From Sisyra terminalis (Eukaryota; Arthropoda; Insecta; Neuroptera; Sisyridae): a DNA stretch of 64,000 nt. The position numbers and the translations under genes were made by a program. Every line of letters begins with the position of its first letter. Position 1 is the first letter of the stretch. The notes beneath the pieces were generated by a model that worked only from the letters and a program-made list of their open reading frames with translations, had not been told where the DNA came from and did no database searches. Below, in pieces: positions 23,401 through 35,122 of the stretch. Location of the stretch: positions 992,001 through 1,056,000 of the forward strand of contig OY292280.1 of NCBI GenBank assembly GCA_958496175.1, read 5' to 3'.

Positions 23401-24564
23401 TATGAGTTTTCAGTATCTTCGGGAATTGGAACCACTATAAAGCTGGTAAAAATGTTCAATATATTATATATATTGCATAAATGTTTTCTTTGAATTTCTC
23501 AAATCAATATTTTTGGATTGTTCAACTGAGAAGACTTTTTTTTGAATTAAAATATATTTGAAATAAATTTTATTTTTATATTAATTTACAATTCTTACAT
23601 TAATTAAAATAGTATGTATATATTATTAAAGTAATTATTATCTATACCGAGTAAATAGTATTGTATCATTTTGAACTTGAAAGTCGATTTGGTCAAAACT
23701 AACCATTAAATCTGTTCCCCGTAATATTTTCTTAGTCTTTCGTGTTTTTTTGTCTTTCACATTTTATTAAAATATCTTTAAATAACTAGATTACTGTAAA
23801 CTAAGCAGCATATATTATTTTTAGGTATACAACTCGTTAGTCCTTTGAACAATTGTTACAAGCCTTCTTTGGGAAAAATCATTTTTCTACAAAAATATTT
23901 TTGTAGATTTTTTGTATATAAAAACTAACATCTAGTGCCAATAATTTGTTATAAGTATAAATTATACCATTGTAGCATTATAAATTTTCGCTAGTATGTG
24001 ATAGTTTTATAATCAAAATACATGTTTTCAAGAAGAAAGGATGCTAAACTTCATTTCAATACTATGTAAAGTGATATTTTACACGACAATGCCATCTTTT
24101 GCTTTATTTTAGAAACGTTTGATCACGTTTTTCCTTCCATTACTGAAGTTTCATATAAGTCTCTCTTCTCTATGGATTTCACCCAGCTCCGTCTTTCAAG
24201 AAGTAAATTTACACGTCCTGATATGACAAAGACAAAATATATCTCTATCTCACGACTTCTTAGCGTTCAATCAAATTTCAGTTGCATTCTCACTACTTTG
24301 AAGTAGTAAGGGAAAGGGATTTAAAGGCATTTAAGTGTAATGATTTCAAAATGCCGTTTTTAAGATCCCGTGTTTAACATAGTTATGAGCATATACTAAA
24401 GTTATTGTTAAAATATGTTAGTATGAAAATGTGAAAGACAAAGAAGATAATGTGAAACACTAAGAATATTTGATAGGGATAAAACAGAACTGTAAGGTAC
24501 GGTTATATAAAGAGCACAAGCATGAGTCTTTTTGAGTTAAAAAGGCATAAATTTTTAGTGAATT
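20410..24564. other. Intergenic DNA between the ZP gene and Nischarin
   Basis: About 4 kb, AT-rich. It contains a TTATTATTTATTA low-complexity tract (about 20564-20605), an inverted diverged copy (about 22685-22795) of 4575-4670, a small palindrome with AAAGGCATTTA/AAATGCCTTT (about 22558-22602), and a possible short foldback at about 21790-21955 with CAATTCAACG words. The short ORFs do not look coding. TTTATT at 24103 is a distant poly(A) candidate for the minus-strand Nischarin gene. Confidence 0.45.
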
Positions 24565-26537
24565 TCAAGAGGACGGATTGCTTGTGTTCAAAATGAATAA
24601 CGAAGAGTTTTCGGTTCCATCCAACGTGGGTGTTTTGCCTTCTTTGACAATTCGAATTGCTTGCAATATACAAATGGTATCCAGTTCGGTTTGCGAAGGC
24701 ATTTCGTTGTCCAAACAAAGTTCGCTGGCCCGTGTTCCGAACTGTTCCAGCACCTTAACGCGATAGTCAACTATCACCGAAACCGGATTTCCGGTGAGCC
24801 GTAAATTCTCTAAGCATGGCAAGTGACCAATATGGCGCACTTCATCGATTGATGTTATTTGATTCGAACTAATATCGAGAAATTCGAGAGAGTACAACTT
24901 GGAAAAGCCCACTAACGTTTTAATATAATTCGCCGAAAAATCCAAATGAATCAAATTGCCCAATTTCGTGTGTAAATTTTCGGTTACTTGAAACAAATTT
25001 GCCGACAAATATAGATTGGTCAAATTGGATAAATGAGCCAAGTTGCAGATTTCTCGTAGTTGATTTTGGTTGATAATCAACGTTGATAAACTCGGCAAAC
25101 ATTTCACAGATTCATCAATATTGTCGATTCGATTGTCCGATAAATTCAATTGAGCCAACTTAATCCAATTCTAAATAAAAAATATTATCCAACAATTAAC
25201 AATCAAAAATCAATGCATTCCAAGGCGTAGAAGACTTTTTAAGCATATTATACTTTCAATTTAGCAACGAGATTTCAAAGGAAATTAAGTTATACACCTT
25301 ATTGTGCCTAAAAATAGGCACAGTTTGACTGCCAAAGGATACCCTAGCAACTTCGATAACTCAACATAAACCCGAAAAAACAGAGTATAGTCCCTTGTGG
25401 AATTTTACTGGTGTATCAGCGGAGTATTTTGTTGAAATTATTATAGAGTTTTGTTAAAGTATTTAAGGAATATTAGTTAGAATATTAGTTTTGTAGACCT
25501 TTTCACCAGTAGAAACTATCGTGTGGTTTCCCACATAAATCCATATGAATTTATATGTTTGTTTTCGATAGGATAAAATATAAATGCAAGCCTTATAAAT
25601 TACCAATAAAAATGTCATAAAAAGTCCTCTTCACTTTGGAAAAAAGCTGATTAAAATAAGAATTACCTGTTGATTGGAAACACTTGCAGTTTTGTGAATG
25701 GAATCACAAAATAAAATTTCGCTAATACTTTCAGTTTCAGTTCTTTCAATTGTTAAAATTCGCAACGTTTCTCGTAACGTTCCCAATCCGGTGATATTCT
25801 TCAGTGGGAATCCCGTGATTTTTAGTTCTTCCAGCGCCTGTAAAATTAATTAAAAGTATTAATTTGTTATGAATAAGAATTGGGAAAATGTATATGTGTT
25901 TAGGTACTTTAAATGAAGATAGTTCGAAGCACAGATTGTTTGGAACAATGTTGCTGGTACCAAAGGGTGCATTTGATCCAGTTACATGCAATTTACTGGT
26001 TTGGAAGCAAATGTCTAATACATGAGAAAAATCTCGACATTTGTCCACTTCTAGATCTGGACATGGTTGGAGTAGTCTCTGACTAATTGAGTATAGTTGC
26101 AGAGGGTTCATTGTTATCGTTTGGGCGGATGTGAGGAACGATTCGCCTTTGAGGAAATATTGTAGAGCCAAGTCTTGAAGTAAGTATTGCGTTTCGTATA
26201 GGTGGAAGTCAAGGAAAATGGCAAGTTCAAGGGGTAGGGCTCGCTTCAAATAGTTCAATACTGCTTTCATGTAGGTTTCGAGAGCCTCCCGTCGTTGCGA
26301 GACAAAATAAGGGCACTTCTTGCGAATGAGTTTCTTCGGCGGAATTGTATCCTTGGAGACGCCATGGTCGGATACGAGTTTGGTGTGTAAATCGTAAAAG
26401 TCACTGTAACGATGATTCACGGTCCATTTTACATCACCAACCTCCATTTGAATTACATAGTAAACAACCCCATTTTCGGTGGTTGTATGTGGAATTGAAA
26501 CACTCGTGTTTGAATGATTAGCAAAAAACGATGCCAT
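24565..26537 (-). CDS. Nisch: Nischarin (PX domain + leucine-rich repeats)
   Basis: Three exons on the minus strand, 26537-25908, 25837-25667 and 25170-24565, all in phase 0 with GT-AG introns, encode 468 residues. A PX domain occupies about residues 8-118 with the phosphoinositide-binding pattern (RYSDFYDLH, PPKK, RREALETYM). A helical linker leads to leucine-rich repeats in exon 3 (LNLSDNRIDNI, LDFSANYI, LDISSNQI, LRLTGNPV), ending in the characteristic YRVKVLEQFG..ASELCLDNE cap. In animals Nischarin binds PI3P on endosomes and interacts with integrin alpha5, PAK and Rab proteins. The protein ends soon after the repeat cap, so it lacks the long C-terminal region of the mammalian protein. 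The ATG at 26537 is chosen because the PX domain starts directly after it. Confidence 0.93.
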
Positions 26538-26932
26538 ACTAATGCAAAACAATTAAAACAATTCGCATAATTTAAATCATCGTTTTTAAATTTTATTTAC
26601 AATTTTTGACATTTGACATTAAATTTTTGACAGCTCATGTCATCATACCAAACGTCATCAAACCTTCAATTTTTTTGTCAAAAAAAAAAATATTTCCCTT
26701 ATTATTTTATAATTATTTACTAATTACAATTAACAGATTTATTATTTTCCATTAAATTAACATAATATCCATTATATTATTCATTTTTCAAATTTTCTAA
26801 ATTTCACTTTTGACATTTCATTCATCACACACAAATTGTCCAACAGATGGCACCACAATTGCGTAACCTAAAATGCTACATTTAAAAATGTTTAATTAAG
26901 TTATAAATAAATCAGATTATTAATTATTAAAA
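26538..26932. promoter_or_regulatory. Bidirectional promoter region, Nischarin / Vezatin
   Basis: The two start codons face away from each other with 395 bp between them, so both promoters and 5' UTRs must lie here unless there are distant upstream exons. The sequence is very AT-rich. Several TTGACA/TTTGACAT words cluster at 26600-26825, and no clear TATA box is assignable. Confidence 0.55.
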
Positions 26933-29900
26933 ATGGAAGAAGACGAAGATGTTACATTTACGGTAAATATATTTTCTTACAATTTCATAAAATATTTTCA
27001 CCCAATTTTTTTTAATAGAATAGTCCATTGTATCAGTATTTAAAAGAAAATCAGATAGGAAACTTCGAAAGTTGTGAACCGGCAAAGCCGGTTTCAACGC
27101 CTGTATCGTTTCCTAGTGCCACAACCGTTCAAGAAATCACTATAGGAAATTACAAGGTATTGATCTCTACTATGACCAAAAATTTGGTAAACCGGTGGTT
27201 TTGTTTTAGTTCTACATTTACTTCGTGCACAAGATTCTCGAATCGGAACTATTGTTTCAAGAAGACTATGACATCGTTGAAATGTGTATCCTCAATGAAA
27301 ATATTAATTCGAAACCGTCAATATCACAAATTACCACAATTGGCATTAGTCTTTGTTCAGCCCTCATGTTATATTCGAATTGTCGACATTTAATTTCAAA
27401 TAAAGTAACAATAATCGTCACATCGATTCCGCTACTATGTGTAGCTTGGAATCATTTTGTACAATATCGTTGTAAAGCCAACTTTAGTAAAATGCTACAA
27501 TTCATGAAAGATTTACGTATTCTCGTACGGAAAATTCTCAAAGTTTATTTGGAGTATTCAATGATTTTGCGAGGAATTGAAATGTAATAATTGTCTTACT
27601 GATGTCACTTTAATCTTAGATCATACAACACTGCTCATAGATCACCGTGATAATGACGTCATGTAGTGACGATTCAACTCGATCTTCTGCTCTATATAGT
27701 AACGATCAATTGATCGATTGTCGCCATGTGGTTAACCCTCCTATACCTATGGATATATATTTAGTACATACTACCTTTAATAATTTACATATCTCTATAA
27801 ATACAAGAGATAGTGATTTCATATTTTAGATATCCTATCTTAAACATAACACATAGAATAAAGTCATAATAGTAACAAAAAACAAGATGTGTCCTGCTCA
27901 ATAAGATTATTTAACCAAAAAACCATCATTACTTTACCAATTCAATCAAACATAGCGTATTTTTGCTCACTTCGTTTCTCTGGCTGTTTTTTTCTCATTT
28001 AAATCGTGAGTAAGCATGCGTGGTAGACGAGTTCACTTGAGATATTTCATTTCGGAGATTGAGACAGGAATACTCAATTGAACTGTTATTTCCCATAAAC
28101 ATAATTAATAACAAGGCTCAAGTCTCTTTAAGGTCGGTCAATATCTGGCAGCATTGCATTTCCTACTCTGTTTTTTTTATTTCATTCGCAAATTTTTTGG
28201 TCAATTCAATTCTAATATGAAGTAATTTTCTCTTTTGTTGGTAAATTTTATGTGGATTGATTTACTCGCGAATTAAATTAAAAATAAAATAGAAAATGCA
28301 ACGTTACCAGATGTTGACCGACCTAAAAAGGACTTAAGCCATAATACTTATATAATAATTGATGCATTTCAATTTAAATTATGATCAGCTGAAACAATAT
28401 TTATAAACATTTAAATATTTCAAAATTTAAACATTTTTTCAAATGTTGTAGTAAATAGATATTTTCGAATCATAAGTTCTATTTTTAACACCGTTAAATG
28501 CTATCTGATAACATTGGAGAACTACATTTTTTCACTCTCACTATATGACGTCATCATCTGAGGCAATTAAAATTTCTATGATTCTCTATACTTATGAACA
28601 GTTCATGTATTGTATAGCTTAAACGTTTAAAAGATGTACCATAAAAACATTATATAGATTTATTTTTTATATATCTTCGGCCTAAAATGTTAACCTGCTG
28701 AGTCCATTGGAATAGATTTTACAGGGGAAGGAAATAAATTATATTTTATTTTATATTATATAATATATTATTATTTATATAAATTATAGTTATATTTTGA
28801 AATTTCTATATTTAAATGATTCATCAGTTTGTCACTCGATAGAGTGTATTTTTTTTGTTTTTTTTTTTTTCTAATGGCACAAAAAAAATCCTTCAAAATG
28901 AACTTAGCAGGTTAACACTTTAGACCGACGATAGATATATAAAGTATATTTCTTTTTTATGATAAAATCTTAAAAATATTGTTGATTTATTAGTAGAAGA
29001 ACCAATGTTTCTCGATCACACTATATAACGTCATCATTTGTAGTGATCAAAACTTCATTGACCCTTGATGCTTATGAGTAGTTAATCTACTGTATGATTT
29101 AAGAATATAATAGATAAATGTCTTCCGATATTTATTAAACTATATGTTTTTTGAATCTCTTAGTTGTAACCAAGATGAGACATTGACAGAAAAATTAGGT
29201 CGAAACACAAATTATATCAACGAAAAAAATATGCTTTGTCTTAGAAAAATAATTTCCATTTTATCGGAAAATTGTAATTTTCTTTTGAAAATTTTATCGG
29301 AAAAAGTTCCTTCAATTTATACAAGTTCATACGAAATGGATTTAACGAATTACTCCTCTGAGGTACGCCAATCAATTTAGTCAATACTTAGGGTATACTT
29401 ATGCGAATTATTTTCATAAATTTGTGATTTTATTTATTTTAGAAGCTATATAATATATACTTATTGAAGCAGTCCGAATTTTTGCGTTTGCTCGCCCTCA
29501 GTTTGTTTCCCAAATATTGGAGTAGCAATTCGGAAAAAAATTGCCAATTCATTTTAGTCGATTTGATTCCAAATATTTCTAAGGAAATTCAATTGTTTTG
29601 TGAACAGTTGACGCTCGACTATAATATATTCAAGGAGCTATCGTTTCGGCGTAAATTTATGAAAAAATATCATTCAAATTGGCCGAGAAAAGATATTTAT
29701 GTTAATGCTCACAATACGGCGCTTCGAGTGCATATTTTACTGAATAATTTGTGGAATGTTGTGGATAAATTGGAAGAAAATGATGTGAGTGTAACACGCA
29801 TGCGCGTGGGGCGTGGTTTCGTTTATTTCCACCAAGTGATGCCAACTTGTTTTTTTTTTTAGTTTTCTCCATTGAATGCGGATCAAATACAGGAAGAACT

Positions 29901-30492
29901 TCGAGAAATATTACGAGAGACTGAGGCTGTGAATACTTTTATTCAAATCGCAACAATAAAATTGAATCAAATCAAGGGAAACGTAAATGAAAAAATTGAA
30001 ATTCCACCATTGCCGCAAATCGAACCCACGCAAATTGACTTAATGAGTCACGAGGATGAACCACGTCCATTTGAAATGTATGAACTAATTGTATCGAAAA
30101 ACGATCCGATTGAAGCGAGTGAAACTTTCGATGAAGAAGAATCGGTTTTGGTCAAAAAGAATATGTCTAAAATTGTTATGACCGAACTAAAAACGGCTCT
30201 ATTACCACGCAAAACTAAAACCGAACAACAGGAAAAAGCTTTGTCCAAATTCGCCGAAGATCAAGAAAGCTCGGAAGAAGATTGCCAAGTCGAACCACCG
30301 GTGCCTGCCAGAAGGAGTTACATGATGAAATATAAACGCAGTAGTGAAGAAAGTGATGAAGAAGAAGATTTTGTAAAAGAGCGAATTAGACTTCCTTTCA
30401 ATCCTATAATACAACGGGAACCAGTGCAATTTTTAAGGGAAGAGTCTTTTTCAACCGTTGGTGAACTTTCAGACGACGAAAAGAACGATTGA
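26933..30492 (+). CDS. vez: Vezatin, adherens-junction transmembrane protein
   Basis: Six exons (26933-26962, 27019-27156, 27210-27583, 29164-29362, 29443-29784, 29863-30492) join in phase to about 570 residues. Family landmarks appear in the right order: an N-terminal acidic start followed by NSPLYQYL; LLFQED near residue 73; two hydrophobic segments at about 98-111 and 120-138; KQSEFLRLLALSLFP; a helical AHNTALRVHILLNNLW region; DEPRPFEMYE; then a Ser/Glu-rich acidic tail. In vertebrates vezatin links myosin VIIA and cadherin-catenin complexes and acts at junctions and synapses; the fly homologue is little characterised. It is shorter than the ~780-residue human protein. Intron 3 (1.6 kb) holds a MITE. 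The start is fixed by the NSPLYQYL alignment. Confidence 0.9.
28115..28340. mobile_element. 226-bp palindromic MITE in Vezatin intron 3
   Basis: GGCTCAAGTCTCTTTAAGGT at one end and the inverse, ending AAAAGGACTTAAGCC, at the other, with TCTGGCAGCATTGCATTT and AAATGCAACGTTACCAGA inside. It belongs to the same subfamily as the cluster at 10.3-11.8 kb. No exact target duplication is clear here. Confidence 0.8.
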
Positions 30493-30543
30493 ATTCTCTT
30501 AATAATTTTAAAAAAAAATCCACACAAATACAAAAAATCAGTG

Positions 30544-30549
30544 AATAAA
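30544..30549 (+). terminator. Poly(A) signal candidate of Vezatin
   Basis: AATAAA 52 bp after the Vezatin stop codon, immediately before repeat-derived sequence. Confidence 0.6.
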
Positions 30550-30609
30550 AATCTAATTTATTAAATTGCTAGTTTTATTTTTCCTTAACAAGAAAATTTA
30601 ATCCAATCA

Positions 30610-31130
30610 ATTGAGACAATTAAACACGCTTTTCACGCAAATATTTGTGGAAATCCTCGTTTGTGAAATTCAACGTCAATATTCCTCGTTTGTGAAATAA
30701 ACGAAAATCGTATTGAGTTTTACTAGTTTGGAAAAGTTGGCCGAATCAGAAAGTGTAGAAAATATTTTCCGAATTTAAAAAACACTCAATGTTATACCTC
30801 GGATATATATTTTCAAAAAATTTTTGTGAGAAAAATTGACTTTCACAGACGATGAAAAAATTCGGGAGAAAAGCGTGTTTAATTATGTTCCGATTGTTGT
30901 TATTTTGGAAAATTTTGGGAAAATATAATTTGAGGAAAAAAAATAATTTCAAATTGCCTTTTTTTCAATTTTTTTTTGAAGGAGGGAGGTTCTGTTTAGT
31001 TTTCTTTAGTTTTAGTTTTAACCAACCGTTTTTTAAATTTTCCCGCATTTTTGTTATTTTATGTTGCTTAAAACCTTATTTTCTTAACATTTTACTATAT
31101 CAATGACTAATTAATTAATTTACAAAAGAA
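30610..31130. mobile_element. Half copy of the large foldback element
   Basis: It matches the right arm of the element at 6490-7637: GATGAAAAAATTCGGGAGAAAA, AAGCGTGTTTAATTATGTT, GGTTCTGTTTAGTTTT. It continues outward through TTTTCTTAACATTTTACTA and ATCAATGACTAATTAATTAA, the inverse of 6480-6600, and so shows the outer arm that is missing at the right of the first copy. The hydrophobic ORFs on both strands are artefacts of T-rich repeat DNA. Confidence 0.7.
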
Positions 31131-31502
31131 AATTTAAATTACAAAAAAAAATTGAAAAATTAAAAGTTGCATTTATTTGTGTACATTTTATTTGTACCGG
31201 TAAAGAGGCAAATAATTATCGTAGGAAGATTAATTCTATTTTTAACTGACATATTTTGTGTTACTTAAAATTTATTAATGCTAGGCGTTTTCATTGTTGT
31301 TAACAATGAGCCAAATGCAATTTTATATCGAAAAAAATATAAATATTTCAATGAATAATTTGAGTAAGACGAATAAGTTTTTCGTAAGAATTTAAAATTT
31401 TCGATACATAAATCTTAAATGTGAATCTTAAAAAAGAATACTACCATAATATATGTGATGCAGGCGAAGTTGCAGGTTTCCGTTAGTCTTCCAATATAAT
31501 AA

Positions 31503-31700
31503 TTATAATTTTATTACATTTAATTTGTAAAACAGAGATAGAGAAATATATATTCCAAGAACACTAACAGAAATAAACAATATTATGAACATTAGAATCA
31601 AATTCAACAACCATTGGTTGGTAGAAATCGATCTTATCGACATTTCCAAAACACTGACGTCATTAACTTCGGTGTTACTTTCTATAGGTGCAAGTGGCAT
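31503..31700 (-). CDS. Possible small single-pass membrane protein (65 aa)
   Basis: An intact ATG-initiated frame encodes a polar N-terminus (MPLAPIESNTEVND, Ser/Asn-rich) and then one strong hydrophobic segment (about residues 30-57, LLNLILMFIILFISVSVLGI), ending in a short basic tail. The start context (AAGAATGCC) is acceptable, and AATAAA lies at the stop codon on this strand. It does not overlap a repeat I can identify. I recognise no family. It could be a real small ORF gene, one exon of a longer gene, or chance; hydrophobic frames are common in T-rich DNA. Confidence 0.3.
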   Translation of the reverse strand: MPLAPIESNTEVNDVSVLEMSIRSISTNQWLLNLILMFIILFISVSVLGIYISLSLFYKLNVIKL

Positions 31701-32324
31701 TCTTCTGTGCTCCTAATATTTACTTCGATTTTTGAAGTTTTAAAATTGGTTTAAACATTTAATGTTTTATTAAATAATTTTTGTTTCAAAAATTTTATTT
31801 TTAAAAATAAAGCGATACATAATTAAATATCACATTTCATCCTGAAAAATATATTCAAAATTGAGATTTTAATGAAGAAAGGAAATATTAATTTGTTATA
31901 TTTACAAAGCAATTATATATAATGTATATTTTCCCTTGAGTGATTTTAAATCGATTTTATGAACTGTTTTTGGATTTTGTCGCTCCAGTTCTTTAATTTA
32001 AAGTTCCTGTGAGTACCAAACGGTAAAAAGGCATAAGTTAGTAACAGGATTGTATGAAATTTCTTAAGAAAATTTCTGATATTCTTCAACATTAAAAAGA
32101 CATTAAAATTTTATTATTTTGCCATTAAATTAAAAACCATAACATATATAATATTAGTTTTGTTTTTAAATTTTCTTTTGTCATAAAATCTGATATTTTC
32201 CGTTCGATTTTTCTTCTTTGTCGAACCAATACTTGAGTTATGCCATACTTTGTGATACTTGTTAGTGAAAAACAATTGAATTTGATTCGCATTTGTTTCA
32301 ATTAAATTCGCCATTTCATGGTCT
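31701..32324. other. AT-rich intergenic DNA, nothing identified
   Basis: No ORF with coding character, RNA gene or repeat border seen. Confidence 0.4.
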
Positions 32325-33415
32325 TCTGATAGTTCATTTGGATTAATATTGCGAAATTTTCATTCATTCAATTGGATGACAAAAAGGTTAATAGAGTATC
32401 AAATAATTTGTTAATTTTTTTATTGTTGAAGGAAATTTAATTATAAGCTAATGATGGTTAAAATTTTCTATAAGGCAAACCATGGTATCAAGAGCACATA
32501 ATCGCATATAGGCTTCAAATTCAAACCAACGATAAAAGGCATGGCAGTTGTAGCTATGGGTGTGGTTTCGCTTCTGTACAAATTTCTGGATTATTTATAA
32601 ATATTTTTCAATACCAAAAAAAAAATGGTCCAAATTTCAACAGGATTACAATTCTCCAGGATAATCAGGATCACCAAATATTAATCCTTTTACCTAGGTT
32701 TTATTATATACATTTTCAATTTACAAAAGCTTTGTATTACCATTAATATAAATATAACTAGTTCTACTGTTTTTTATAGATCAGTTATTATTTTTTTCGG
32801 GATTTAAATAAATTTTAAGGAATTAACAAAGATGGGGATGTATAAAAGGATAATAGAAACAAAAAAATTACATTAAAATCATAAGAAAAAAGTTATGACA
32901 GGTTGTAGCACTTTTGTTCATGTATAGGCAACCCATTGTCCACCAACGCATCGCTGTACACATTAGCTTTCTTTTCACAATACGCTCAATAAACATAATG
33001 AAACAATCGGGATATTCTTCAATCTTATTTTTAAGACGATTGTTTAACATAGTTAACATACAGGACCGGTTCTAGGGATTTTAGCGCCCCGGGTAAAATA
33101 AATTTTGCCACCCTTTAATACAACAATATACAAATTATACGAAAAATAGTGAAAAAATGGTACATTAAAAAAATGTTTTCAATCTACCACCGTAGCCTCT
33201 TCCAGTAGTGCCTAAACTGGCACAGCAGTCATAAGTGGTTTGTGAAAACTAAAATACGAAACAATTATAAACACAATTTGTTTTACTATCAAAATACATA
33301 ATAAGCAAATGTATATGTTGCGGCAAAGACAAAGAATATAAAGTTATTAACACATCCATACGTAAGGGAATACAAATATAATAATTATTGTCTCAAATTG
33401 ATCAATCATGTCATT
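32325..33415. repeat. ~1.1-kb repeat, inverted copy of 53645-54730
   Basis: Nearly identical over its length (only scattered differences by eye) to the reverse complement of 53645-54730. Both begin TCTGATAGTT and run through a short minus-strand frame (33059-32868) whose product, containing IEEYP.CFIMFIERIVKRK, is kept in both copies. Both then contain CAGGACCGGTTCTAGGG (about 33061), and end in AATCATGTCATTAGTTTCAAC. High identity implies recent duplication or transposition. CAGGACCGGTTCTAGGG resembles a DNA-transposon terminus. The class is not established. Confidence 0.7.
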
Positions 33416-34329
33416 AGTTTCAACTGTCATTTTGATTTCATTTAATCATTGCCATTTTTTACCATTTATTATTTCACCATTTGTTACTATTTTATTTAGT
33501 ACGAACAATCTTTTAGTAAAATGTTTCATTTTGCTACAAAATTCTAAGAAGATTGTCGAATTACTAGTATGCCACGCAGACGAAATCATAAGTATCAGCT
33601 AAGTTTTTACTAAATAAAATGATTTTTTTTCGAAAAATAAAAACAAGTGATTCCTATCGTTAGATATACAATGAACTTGAAAAACTTTCAAGTCCAAAAT
33701 TACACTCTTATAAGATGTAACCAATGCTTAAATTCCCATAAAATATTAACTTTTTATAAATACAAAATTAATATTGTGCATTTCTGTTTGTATTACCAAA
33801 AATATGAATTGTCTAACTTTGTTTCACAAACAAGTGAAGCACGAGAACACCGATACAAGACTCATGTATCCCTGATACTGATGCCAGCTATTTAGTTTGC
33901 GCAATCGAAACAGTGGCTTCAATAAATCAGCAAATTCTGCGCATTGGCCTTTTATACTTTGAAGAATGGAAAACAAGTGAACTTCATGTATTCCTGATAC
34001 TATATTTAGGTTTTTCGACTGCAAATTGAGGCAATCAGCTGGAATGATTAGTTGTGATTTCTTAAAATCAACATATCTAACAAACGATTGGTTATAGAAG
34101 AAAAAGGATCAAAACCATTTTTGTAGATAATTCAATTCTCTACAACTTTCATTCCATCAATTTTATTATGAACATCATAGTTTAAGAGATACATGCAATC
34201 TACCAATTTTACATTAGATTTTTGGATGTTAAATTTTGTTTTAAAAATTTTGGAATCAGACTTCTGCTCTTTCATTTGTTATAGTGTTTTCAAACATCTG
34301 CTCCATTTTTTGCTAGAAACAATTTTCTG
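33416..34329. other. Intergenic DNA with duplicated fragments
   Basis: No gene seen. ATGCCACGCAGACGAAAT..AAG..T occurs near 33570 and again near 34690, and AACAAGTGA..TCATGTAT.CCTGATACT occurs twice (33830-33885 and 33972-34005), so small local duplications are present. Confidence 0.4.
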
Positions 34330-34625
34330 GTTCAAGCCCAAAACAGTTACGGAGTGATTCAAACTGCTTGATGACCACTGAGGAAGATTACTTGGCAATC
34401 GAAATACGTATCTGGGCAATACGTCACAAATATTTTTGTTTGAACTTCTGTTCAAATTTATGTTTATGATATGATTTTTATATATTATTATATTAAATTA
34501 TACTGCATAAATTAGACCGCAATATATTCCATATATTGTGTACACAGTATAACTGTTCAAAGTCAGCGAAAAAATCTTATTTTGATTATACATTTCGGAA
34601 ATATAAACATTTATTACAGTAGAGA
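34330..34625 (+). repeat. Single-arm copy of the CTGAGGA..GAAA repeat
   Basis: It matches one arm of the 3-kb palindrome, from AGTTACGGAGTGAT through ACTGAGGAAGATTACTTGGCAATCGAAATACG to TATACTGTTC..CAGCGAAAAAATCTTA. The core at 34378-34404 keeps CTGAGGA and GAAA, although one base of the stem is changed. Confidence 0.7.
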
Positions 34626-35122
34626 AAATCGCAGTAATAACCAAAGGTGACCAAAAACTGGTAAATTGAAAATGAATTCAACATATTAATGCCACGCAGA
34701 CGAAATTGAAGGTATAAGTATGTACCAGGTACAAGAGAGTTCTATGATATGAACTATTTTTATTGAATAAAAGTTGTTAAGAATGCGAAGCATTTTTAAC
34801 AAATATTTTGTAATTAAATTCCATTTGTATTTCAAAGAAAACATTTCTTATCGTTTTTTTTTTGTTTTTGTTTCACGGGAAATGATTTGTTTTGCTTTAA
34901 AATAACTAATCGATGATTAATCGTTGTCCGCCAATCATGGTGATATTGGTATATCAACATTAACGAATTTCTATCAACAAAATAATTGCATAATTTCATT
35001 TCCAATCCATTTAGTTTCATGGTGGTCGTTATCGACTTCACACCACAAATCGAAACTGGGAACCACATTTCCATTGATAGTTTATTGATTTTGGCCACTA
35101 AAGATTTCTAATTAGTTTTACC

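Noticed and set aside
34832..35098. 88-codon minus-strand ORF divergent from the rolling stone-like gene
   Set aside because: It begins with GTG rather than ATG, shows no family motif and occupies the promoter region of the neighbouring gene.
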